Positions 36,801-48,800 of a DNA stretch of 64,000 nucleotides are shown piece by piece (the stretch's first letter is position 1; each line of letters begins with the position of its first letter). Position numbers and translations under genes: made by a program. The stretch spans positions 72,643,053 to 72,707,052 of the forward strand of contig CM060732.1 of the NCBI GenBank assembly GCA_030704615.1, read 5' to 3'. The notes beneath the pieces were generated by a model, which searched no databases, had not been told where the DNA came from, and saw only the letters and a list, made by a program, of their open reading frames with translations. Origin of the DNA: Takakia lepidozioides. Lineage: Eukaryota; Streptophyta; Takakiopsida; Takakiales; Takakiaceae.

Positions 36801-39800
36801 GAGCTTATGGGACAAAATGGGAAAAAACAAGAGAGAGGAAACAAAACCAGAGCCAAAAAAAGCCCCAAAGCAACTACTGCTGAAGGGATTGTCTAAGGGT
36901 CAGGCCTAGTGCAGGTAAGCTACCAAGCATTTCTGATCCTCATAGTGGAAGACTTCAGTGAGAGATTGAGTTCCGCGGAATAGACAGTGGAGTCTCCCAC
37001 AGATCTTATAATAGAGAGGGCAAAAAAAAAAGAAGTGTTCTTCAGTTTCAATTTCCTGGTTGCGCCCGGTGCAAGCTGGGCATAGGCGGTCCTCCTGTTG
37101 CAGGTTTTCCCATCTGCCAGTCTCTATCCGTAGATTGTGGGAGCCCACCCTGAACCGCCCCAATGCCCTCAGGAGGGAAGGAAAGGCGCCGCAAGGTAAT
37201 TGGGCCGCAAGATTCTATCATCACGGAGAATCAAGAGTGTCTCTCGATAGAAATGGAGTTTTGTTGTGAGAAAGAGACTTAGAAGATCTGGGAAAGTTCA
37301 AAGAGCTTATGGGGTGCTTGTGGGACAAAAGAAAGCAGGACACAAGAAAGAGAGTAGGGCCCTAAACAAGCAGCCCAAAAACAACTATCCATCAAGGGAG
37401 TCTATAAGATGAAACACCTCATGCAGATATGCTGCAAAGCAGCTCTTTCTACTCGTGTCCCTTGGCCCTTTCCCTCCCTTCCACTACGAGGAATGAAAGG
37501 ATACTTTCTAAAAACAAAAAATAAACTTTACAACGTCAAAGGGAAGCTGAAAGAGCTGTCAGGACGAAGGAAAACAGAAGCATCAAACAAAGCCGTGGGG
37601 ACCACAACAAACAGCCGCCACAAACAGAAACCACAACTCAACTTCAAGAGATTCACTAAGCATCTCTGATCCTTGTAATGGAACACATCTATCAGGGAGG
37701 GCCTTCTCTAAAATGGTAAACAGAGTGGCCCCAGATTTGATATTAGAGAGGATAGTGAAACAAGAAATGTTCTTCAGTCTCAATCTCCATCTGTGCAGGA
37801 CAAAGGTGTTCCGCATGCTGCAGCTTATCCCATCTGCCAGTCTCCATCCTAAGGGAGGGGCTATCTCTAAAATGGAAAACATGGTGGCCCCAGATTTCAT
37901 ATTAGAGAGGATAGAGAAAGAAGAAATGCTGTTCAGTCTCAATCTCCAGCCTGTGCAGGACAAGGTGCGGCATGCTTCAGATTATCCCATCTGCCAGTCT
38001 CCATCCTCAGGCTATCTGAGCCCACCCTGACTCGTCCATATGTCCAAGAGAAGAGAGGGAGAGACAGAGGTGCAAACAAGTAATTGGGCTGTAAGAATTT
38101 ATGCTCGCAAAGGATGAGGAAGGTATCCCTACATAACTGTAAAGGGAAGGGAAGCGACTTCAAATTCTTCTGCAGGGAAGCCACTACACTTCAGGTCCTC
38201 CTAAATGCTTCTACTATGCTGGAGAAATGCTACAAGACACGGGTGACAGTCTCTGTAATGCTTTCAAAGAGCTACACACAAGTAGCACTTCCTATCTCTG
38301 GAAGTGATGCAGACATTATTGGCAGTCCCTCAGACTATGTACCTTGAGAGGGTTATGGCTTGATATTTCAGCAAGGCCAACTTCATCAAGTACCACCACC
38401 ACCAACACGTCCCGATCACGGTTGTCATATACACAGCGATTGGCTTTTTCAAACACCTGCAATAACATAACCCAAAGCAATTTCCCATTTGAAAAACTAC
38501 ACATCCCACTCCCTAGAGAAACGGCATAACATCCACGGGGCCACAAGGGCCAATAGATGGCAAAAAAATATGAAACCAAAAATGAAATGGAAATGACCTG
38601 AAATGGTACTTTATAACATCTGCGAGAAGCTCAAGGAGCTCATGGGGCAAGAAGAAGGATGCATTCTCTTAAATTTGAAGTGTGGGGGTCATGCGAACCC
38701 AGGATTGAACCCAGGATCTGACTGGCGCACAAATGAAATGAAGTGGTACTTCATAATGTCCGCCGGAAGCACAAAGAAATGAAGTGAAGTGAAATGAAAT
38801 GAAATGGAATGGAACTTTATAACGTCCGCAGAAAGCTCAAAGAGCTTATGGGACACAAGGAAAACAAAGAAACAAGAAAGAGAAATGTAGATAAGCTGCC
38901 AAGCATTTCTGATCCCGTATGGAACACTTCTGTGAGGTTGGGTTTTGCAGGACAGACGGTTGAACCTCCACGGATCTCATAGTAAAGGGGCAGGAAAAGA
39001 AGAAGTGTTTCAGTATCGATACACCGGGTGGGCCCGGTGCATGCTGGGCATATTGGGTCTTCTTGCTGCAGGTTTTCCCACCTACCAGTCTCTATCCGTA
39101 AATTTCTCTCCCTGTCCTCTAGGAAGCCTATTGACATTGGGTGGACTTGAAACGGGAGTACATTAATGTCTCTGACTAAATGCCGGCCTTGTGACCTCGT
39201 GTTCTTGTTTGTTTCGACCTGAAGCGCTTTGCTTCAGGTAAGGTAGTGCATTGGATTTAGTTGGAAAGCTTGGGGCCTTTCCCTCTTTAGAATATGCCTA
39301 CACGGGCCATTCCCTGCAACTCCCTGGAGTGTGATCTCTGAATGGTAACAAGCGGACTCCTACCGCTTGGGGGCAGCCCCTCCGCCCAAATTGGGGAGTC
39401 GTATGCTCTGTCTAGCATACTCGGCACTTGGGCTCGGGTTGGTTCCTGTGCTTAAACTTATGGCCTGCGAAAACAATCAAAAATTTAGCTCCTATCAACA
39501 TCAACACTCCTCAGGGTGATCCCTGGGAATTGGTTGCTTATGCCAAATCTAGGGCTTCATGTGTAGTTTTTGGGGTGAATCCCAGGATGGACGATGTGTC
39601 CTTTAAAACTACATGCTCTAGCTTAGGCTTGGATTTCATGGCTAATGGTACCATCTCGAGACTTGATAACAGGGGTACGTTGAAGGTTGCAATGACCAAA
39701 AGTGCTTCTAATAGAGTCCCGCATTAATTCAATCTCAAAGAAGTTCATCCCTTGACTGGCTGGAGAGTGGTCTTAGACATTGGTGATTCAATGGGGCGCT

Positions 39801-42800
39801 CTAGGAAGACAACCAAGGGCAACGACTTCAACTTGAGAGTTTCTAATCGGTTTGATGCTCTGGATGAGGTTGAATCCAAACAGCCAGAAGGACAAGATGC
39901 CCCTAAGTGTACGGAACCTGAACGTCCTGAATCTGAAGGATTTGGTACTCTGAATGGTTTACCAATCCCAGGTTTACACAAGACAAACAAATTCTATACA
40001 CGGGGTAATTGTCCCCAAGCCGTCAGATGGCAATCTGTCCCTAAGGAACGTCGTGTAACTGAAGGATTTGGTACTCTAAATGGTTTACCAATCCTCAAAG
40101 TCTACACAAGACGAGCAAAATCTATACACGGGGTAATTGTCCCCAAGCAGTCTGACGGACAATCTGCCCCTATGTGTGCGGAGCCTGTGCGTCGTGTAAC
40201 TGAAAGATTTGGTATCCTGAATGATTTACCACTTCTCAAAGTTTACACAAGACGAGCAAAATCTACACATGGGGTAACTGTCCCCCTTTGCAGAACGGTT
40301 GGCCGTCCAGGAGCAATCACAAGCTACCTAGACGACAAACAATTCACACGCAAAGGGCTGGCTTGCGGCTGGCCACTTTCAACTTCTCAGGGTTGACCAA
40401 CCAAAGGAAACAACTTGAAGTGGGACAAGTTCTTCGGACTAATGATATTCATATCTGTGCTGGGCAAGAAACATGGGAAACGTCGGATAAACTGGTTGGA
40501 GATGTCATTGGTTATAAATGGGCAGGTAAGATGTGTACTCTCAAGGCAGCCTCTGCCAAACGCGGTCAAAAAGGGGTCGGATTCTTTGTCCGTGATTTCT
40601 TGTTTGACAATTGTGAAATTATCAACAAGGGTTTGAGGTACGAGCATAGTATCTGGCTAAAACTGAATTTGAAGGGCGGCATGAGTACAAAGGACCTCTT
40701 TGTTGGTTGTGTTTACATGCCCACAGAGGGGACCCTTAGTGCTGACGCAGACAAGGCCTTCGAAGATGTAAAGCTGGACTGTGCTTCGTTCCTTGCCAAA
40801 GGTCAGGTGGTACTATTGGGGGACTTCAATGCCCGGGTGGGCAAAGGGATCCATCAGGACGATATCATTGGACCTTTTGGTGAGGACGAGCTGAATTCTA
40901 ATGGCAGACGGTTAATTAACTGTCTAGAAGAGCTTCAGCTTTTGACCTTGAATAACAGGACAAGAGGTGACCAAGTGCAGTGGACTCGTGAGAAATCCCA
41001 AACTGGGGAACGTTCCATTGTGGACTATATCATAATGGACAAAATTTTGTTCCCCCAGTGTGCCAATGTGTTGATCGACAGAACTGATATTGGTACCTCT
41101 GACCACTTCCTGGTTTGGACTGAGATCAAAAGGTGTTTTCCCACCACCAAGAGATCTGTGAAACGTTCGATTCGGAAGTGGCGCATAGAAAAATTCCACA
41201 ATGAGGAGGTCAAGGCTGAGTACGTCCAGGCCTTGCAAGAGGCTCTCCCTCATTTTGTCCAATCGCTCCAAGAACTTCAGTCACGCTCTGTTAACGCAAG
41301 AAATGAAGTCGAAAGAGCAGTGGACTCTTGGGAGAGTTTCGTTTCCTCCGTGGCTGACAAGATCATTGGGAGGAAACTAATTGTCTGCGGTAGAGCAGTT
41401 AATTGGTGGACTAATGAGATTAAACTCAAGATAGCTGAGAGACGAGCCCTCTATAAAGAGTGCTGCAATTTGGAAACCAACAGCGAATTGTGGGCGAGGT
41501 ACTACCAGCTCCGTAAAGATATCAATCAGCTTGTTAGGTCTCAGAAGAAATTATACTGGGACAAGTTATACAGTGAAATAAACTCAAACCACCATGGTGG
41601 TAATGACAAGAAATTCTGGTTGGCCCTTCAACGTTTGTACAAGCCGAAAAACGGTCAGCAAGTACAAGCGCTGAAGACTACTAAAGGTGCAGTGGTGACT
41701 TCATCGGTTGACATTGTCAAAACCTTTGAAACTCACTACAGTATCCTTGGCAGAACTTCTAGGTCTAACAGTGAGGGGTCTTCTGCTGAATGGAGGGACA
41801 CAGTTGGAAAAACTGTTCCTATGATTCAAAACAGCCCTGATGAACTGGAGTATATTTCAATGGCTTATAATGCTCCCATTAGTTCTTCTGAGATTGTGGA
41901 AGCAATTGAACATTTAAATGGATATAAAGCTGGTGGACCTGATGGTATTGTCAACGAGCTTATCAAGCATGGTGGCGATCCCATGATAGAGGCCCTAGTT
42001 CTCCTCTTTAACCTTATCTGGAAGACTGAAATGATCCCCTTTCGCTGGCGACAGGGGGTCATTGTCAATCTATACAAGAAGGGTGACAGAGAAGAACCGG
42101 GGAACTACCGTGGCATCACGCTCCTCAATGCTGTTGGCAAGACATTCTGCAGAGTTATAAGTACTCGTCTCGAGGTTGATCTGGAGTCTAGAGGTTGTTT
42201 CCACGAAGGCCAAGCTGGCTTTCGGCGAAACAGGGGCTGTGTGGATCATATCTTCACTCTAAGCCAGATTATCCAGGGAAGGAAAAAAGAATGGAAACCC
42301 ACTTATGTCTTTTTCCTGGATGTCAAAAAGGCTTATGACACAGTGTGGAGAGATGGCCTATGGTTCCGCCTCTGGTCTTGTGGGATCAAGGGAAAGATGT
42401 GGAGAGTTGTCCACAACTTGTATGCTCACACCAAAAGCTGTGTCACTGTTAAAAGACAGAAGTCCAACTTCTTTGACATAGACCAAGGTGTAGCTCAAGG
42501 ATGTATTCTCTCCCCTCTGCTCTTCAATGTTTTCATCAATCAACTCCTCGAGGATGTGAGTGAGGGATTTGGGTTAAGGGTGGGTGATACCACCATACCA
42601 GCCCTTATGTTTGCGGATGACTTCGCAGGCATAGGGGAGACTCCAACCAATCTCCAGGAGTTGATTGATTGCGCGAAGAGATACTTTGATCTTTGGGGGC
42701 TAGAGGCTAATGTCAGCAAATGTGCAGTGGTAGCATTCAACGACAGAGGAGAGGGAGGAAGTGATCTTAAGTGGCAGTGGGGTAGCCAAGAGATCCCGGT

Positions 42801-45800
42801 CCTCCCTTCCTACACTTACCTGGGCGTTGAGTTTTCCTCCAATTGTAATTGGGATGCACATATCCGGAAAGTTGTTCAAACTGGCAAGGGCAAAGCTCTG
42901 GGGCTCACTAAATTTTTCCACTGCAGAGGGGTCAACTCTGAGGTTAAGAAAACCATGCTTTGTCGCGTTATTAGACCTGCCTTGGAGTACGGATCTGCTA
43001 TATGTGTTTTTAAGTCCAACCAGGCTAAGTCTCTAGAATCCATTCAAGTGGGGGTGCTTAAGGAGTGTATGTCAGCATGCTCCAAAACAGCCAATGTGGC
43101 TGTTCGGGGTGAGTTTGGCATTCCGTCCTTAAGCTCCCGACGAGATGAATTCAAGGTCAGATGGTGGGGTCAGCTGCAACATATGCCCAACACCAGATAT
43201 CCTAAGTTAAACGACTCTATATCTTGGAAACAGGACCGCCCTGTCAAAGAGGCTAAGTCCTGGCAGAAGAGAGTAGAAGAGATCCTCAAGGACCTGGACC
43301 TGGATCCGCAAGTCTTGACCCTGCTGGATAAATCTGATTTAGAGGCTGTAGTGTCCTCAGCCATTTCTGTTGCCATGAGATTGTCTGATGAAAATGAAGT
43401 TAGGCAGAAAACTTCCCTGAACTTGTTTCCAGTCTGTGACATGGGGGAGGACATCTTGGATGACCTCAAGGGTCTACCCACTCTCGGCACTAGACTGAAA
43501 TTTAAACTCAGGGAGGAAGCCTACCTTTGAACAGCAAACAGAAGCAGAGAGGAAAGGGAGAGTGCAATTGCCCATTGTGTGGGCAATCTGAAGACAGTAT
43601 TCATTTTCTGATACACTGTCCGGGGTTCTCTCACCAAAGAGACGCTCTCTTCAAATCTATTAAGGGTATTGTGCCTGTACCCCTGTTTACCAACTTTGAA
43701 AGTCTCGAGGCTGAGCCAAAAGCCCAGGCCCTCCTGAGGCCTATTTTTTGGGCAAATCACACACAGCAGATTGATGTTTGTGTGAAGGGATTTCTAGAGG
43801 ATATCTGGAAAACCCGGATTAATTCTATATATGGAGGTAAGTCTTACTACCAACGTCAGCCCCTGACAGAGGTAGGTTCTGTCCCTTTTGTTCCCGCTCA
43901 AACTGGGCGCGGGGTCAATGGCCACAAGGCTACGGCAAACAACGTCTTATGAGTACAATCTATCCATAAATTGTGGGAGCCCACCCTGAACCTCCCCAAA
44001 GCCCTCAGAAGAGAGGGAGATAAAGGTGCAGATAGGTTATTAGGCCGCAAGATTCTATTATCACAGAGAACTAAGAATGTCTGTCGATAGAAATGGAGTT
44101 TTGTTGTAAGAGTGGCTGACTACCATGTTCGCCTAACATGAAGTTCCATAAGTTCTCTTCTGATGAGTCTGTTGCGATCCTGTTTGGTCGTGATTTCCAC
44201 ACCTTCCGTATTTTGTGCCCATAGGGAAGCAACAGAGTTCATTGTGCTCTTAAAAAAAAAAAGAGATGAAATGAAATGGTGCTTTATAACGTCCGCGGAA
44301 AGCTCATAGAGCTTATCGGACAAAATGGAAAGAAAAACATGAGAGAAAACAGGAAACCAGAGTCAGAGATAAGAACTATTGTGCGAGTGAAAAGAAACAA
44401 AGAATTATATATTGTCCAAGAGAGTCTCCAGAGGCCCTGGGACAGTGTAGAACAAACCAAGAACTACTCCAGGGTACATCAGTTGTTGCCCTAAGCAGTT
44501 AAGCCACGAGGGACTTCACATTTCCAAAGTTGAAAGTATCCGCTAAGGATTGGGAATCTCTAATAAGCTAGTAATATCTCCTGCGGATCTCTTAGTATGA
44601 GTTACAGGAGAAGAAATAGTGGTGCTCTGTTTCCACTTCCTGCGACGTGCAGACCAGACAGACTGATATACCAATCTTAAGCTGAAAGTTTGAGATCGCA
44701 AGTCTACCTACCACATACTAGTTCCTGTTTGTAAAATCCATAAACTGTGGACCTGTCGTATATATTACCTTGAGAATGCCTTCTGAAGTGGAACTCTCAG
44801 AGCCCTGATAAGAGAGCATGTACATCCTTGGTAATTGTTGGAAATAGGAATCCCTTGATTCCGAGCCTCTCAAATTGCTGCACAATGATAACTGAATCAG
44901 CATAAGCCCAAAAATCTAGAGTCTGAACCTCCAATTACTTTCAAGTTATTGAACAAGATGGCATTAACCTGTAAATGAGCTGAAGCGCAAGGGTCTTGCC
45001 AGATCCAGGCTTCCCGACCACAAATACAGGGATGTAATTCAACATACAGACAAGCGTAACAAATATGTTCTCCAGCAGTGCTTTGTTCTTGGCTATTCCT
45101 GCTGGGATCTCCATGCGGTTCAGCAGGTCCATCTGTTCTCTTCTCAGCATCTCACCATACATACGTCCATCGAAGTTCCTGTGACTTGATGCAAAAGACA
45201 AGCTTGTTACATAATAGCAGTATCTTACATCTGACAAAAAATACTGGAGTCTGTGATTTATGGTATTCCACAAAATTTTGCAAGAGCTTCAAGAATTGAC
45301 TGGAGCAGTCACATCACAGCTCACAGGGGGAAAACTGTGAGTGAAAGACCTGGAAATCAGGACATGTACTTTTACTTGGGCTGGAAATTCAAACATTATC
45401 AACTAGAAAGACCTCATTCCCAACACATGTACAAAAGAGGGTCTAGTGACATCATGTTCCATCTTACCCGTTCTTGATGGGTTTTTCAGCAGTGATGACA
45501 GCAGCAAAGGTGTTCCGATACCGTTGTCTCTCTTCCTCAGATGCCAGACGAGAATGGTAGCAGTGAGAAAAGGCCAAGACGGCTGCCCTCCTGGTTTTCT
45601 GGCCTTGGGAAACCTTTGACTTCTTCTCACCTAGCAGGGGCCTCTTTTCTATGTCGGCAAGAAACCATCGATACAACAAGATGCAGCGACTTACATCTCG
45701 CAAGCTGACACTCGCCTCCCCTTGACATTGCCTCACAAACAATTGAGACTGCACCAGCAACTCAGTAAAGGCTACAAAATGAAGAGCAGTGTCGCTTTCT

Positions 45801-48800
45801 TGCAACATTGCATGGATGTATGCACGCTCATCAGTGGGATTTAGCAAGCCAAAATCCCATACATAATCCAGCATCGCCTCTGGAAGCGGGTGAACTCTGT
45901 AAGCCAGGTTGAAGTGTCGGGCTTCACTGGAACTCCCAGACTCCCGTGGTGTGAAACCAGATCGCAGACTCTCTGTGTCATGCAACCTATATGGGTTGCA
46001 AGCAGCTAGAACAACCAAACGCTCGTCAAGGAGCCTCCCATCTAAAAGGCGGTGGCAAATAATTGCATCAAGGAGTCCAAGATGGTCACATGCATTTATT
46101 TCATCAAGGAAAGCCCAGACCTGGAACACACACGGTATCAGTGGGCCTTTCTGTGTGTAAGAAATGAAATGAAATGAAATGAAATGGTACTTTATAGCAA
46201 ATGAAATGAAATGGTGCTTTATGACGTCCGCGGAAAGCTCATAGAGCTCATAGCAAAGAGAGCAAAAAACAAAAGCAAGCAAGAAACAAGGGAAAAAGAG
46301 CGGACCAAAGCCAAGTCTTTTATATCAAGAGATTCTCTATGTTGGAGAAGTTATACCACCAGGCATCACTGGTCCTCATAAAGAAAATTTGTCAGGTAGT
46401 ACAAAGGGGCTGGAGGCTGACCTTCAGTGGTCCTGTAGAAGCTTCAACCTCTGCCTCTGCTATGAAAGACCGTATGCTGTCCTCAGTTGATCCAGCATGA
46501 AGAGTGACGCTGCGAAATGTCACACTGGAATAGAATGCCAACAATTTGAGGAGGCTTGTTTTCCCACACCCTGTTTCACCCATAATTATCACAGGAACAG
46601 TTGCCCGTACCCTGAGAGATATAAGTGCCATTTTCAAAAAGTTGTCTGCTGCGAGCACATATTGGGGCTTATAATACGGTGGACGACTCTGTAATATAGG
46701 CCACAAATTCTCCCACAACTCGTGGGATGTCATACTTGAGTAGTCTTTGAGATTTTCATTTCTCTCTGATTTCAACTTTTGGCTTTTAAGAAGCTGTTGA
46801 ATGGAACAGGGAACAAGCTCCACATGTTTGTAGAGGACTGCAATGGGTCCATCTACCTGAAAGAATATCATTACATGGTTGCTATCTGACCACCGCAGCA
46901 TTCCATTCATGCGACCAGTCATGGTCAAGTTTGTGTTTGTCCCGAGAGCTGGTTGCTGCTGGTCATGGAGCCAAGGCTTAACAGACCTTAATGAGAGATC
47001 ACGAGCCACTTCCAATAGCGAATCGACCAGACTCGATCGAACTGTTGGCAGGGCACCCATCCATTGAAGGTTCTCCGGGGTGAAAAAGACACTTTCATTG
47101 AAGTTCCGTAACTGTAAGGAAAGAAACTTGATGAACATCTCCAAGATTGCAAACGACATGGAGTTCCCCTGCATATGTTGGATGAAATGTCTGTCCAAGA
47201 GGTCTTGACATCGGCCTGCAGACAGTGTGCCTATGTTTCTTTCATCACCCTTGAAGATCAGACATTTCGCATCCAGCTGCCTTTCCTCCATAGCCTGCAA
47301 GTAGTGGCAGACAACTTGCACATCACTCTCTGGTTCCTCGCTCACTTGAAGGGACCCCAGATCCCAGCTTAAGTTCTCCCGTTGGAACCACTGGCAAACT
47401 CGGAGGCTCAAAGCCAGTTCATTCCCCAGTGTGTTAGCAAGCTCAATGGATACATTGGGAGTGTTCAAGAGGAAAACTCCGGCAAGATCTGACTTTAGGC
47501 AACCAAGCACCAGGAGTTCAAACAGAAGCACATTCAGAGTCTGTGGATTCTGCACTGTGGAGATGTCAAGGTGTAAGAGAGTATTGGGGCACAATTTCAA
47601 CTGCTTCAGTCGGCGAATGAGAGTGTGCTTGGAAATATTGCCACTAACACAGATTGATTGAACATTATCCTGCAAGCCAATTTAAGTTCAGATTGTCAGT
47701 ATAGACTCTCCTAGACTTCCAAAACCTCATGAAGTACTGAGCTGGATTGCTCCACTGGCGGTGGGAATCCAAAGGCTGGAGAAAATGCAATTGAACTCTG
47801 TACTTTAGTCCTTTCCCTGCCAATGCCATCTTCCTTAGAGATGATCAACTCAGGGCAGTATCAACACGTTGTATTGCTCTTATAATTTTAGCCCACCCAC
47901 TGTGAGACAAAATGGAATGCGCATGTTGACAGTGCAAGACAACCATGATGCTAAGAAAAAGGGAGGCATGTACGTACAGCAGAAGCAGTACAGATTTTCA
48001 CTGTCTTTCCTAAGCCAGGAAGCTCTGAGGTGACCACCCGCATGTTGGTACACTCAACAGGTAGCTGCTGGCGAAGCTGATTAAGGTTTGTCGACCCCAT
48101 ATGGCAAACACGCACGTCCATATGCTGGGAAAGTTCATACAAAGGTTGACCTGTGGAGCAGCACACTAAAGCCAACATCAATGGCTCACCATCCAGAGAG
48201 AAGTTCCCCTCTCTGTTGCTGTTTCTCTCTCCAGCTATCTCCACTTTTCTTTCTATGACCATCTCTTGAATAGTAGTTAGAAACTGGGCCTGACAATCAA
48301 AGCTCAGCTTCTCAATGTAGGCAATGCAGAATAGGGCATTTTTTTCTTGGGATTTCTCCCTGAAACAGCGCAGTAACAGCAGGTGAAGCTCCTCCCAAGC
48401 AGTTGTGAGGCTGCAGAGAAGCACATTTCTTTTGAAATCACGAAGACCATGACCCTGCTTGTGAAACAGAGCTACCACAACATCGAGCTCTTGTTGCTGG
48501 TCTTCAACCAATGCTAATAGAATGGCCCCAGATCCTCTCCCAGCATTGTGCCCAAACCAACTGGCTTCATCAATTCCCAGCCCATTGACAACTGCTGGTG
48601 CAGCACTCTCCTTCACAAAAATACCATCCAGTGAGACCGCAATTGTCTTCAAGCAAGCTGAGAGGTCAGCTTCCCTGTCCTCCAAGTGCTTCCCAACAAG
48701 CATACGGTCCACGAGAGCTGGTAGCTGCAGCTGCTTTGCAATCTCTTGGGCTCTGACTAATCTGTCAGCAACATTGACAATGCCAGCCCACTGGAACAAT

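Larger units (their letters stand above)
39105..43958 (+). mobile_element. Near full-length LINE A non-LTR retrotransposon, 4.85 kb
   Basis: It is flanked by TCTATCCGTAAATT (39091-39104) and TCTATCCATAAATT (43959-43972), a 14-base target duplication with one change. Order: 5' UTR, ORF1 (39428-40396), ORF2 with APE-type endonuclease and reverse transcriptase (40288-43530), and a zinc-knuckle tail in a shifted frame (43527-43952). There is no LTR and no poly-A tail; the 3' end is ATGAGTACAA. It lies antisense inside a LINE B copy, within the intron between RNF213-like exons 8 and 9. An ORF1 stop and an ORF2 frameshift suggest this copy is inactive but young. Confidence 0.9.
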
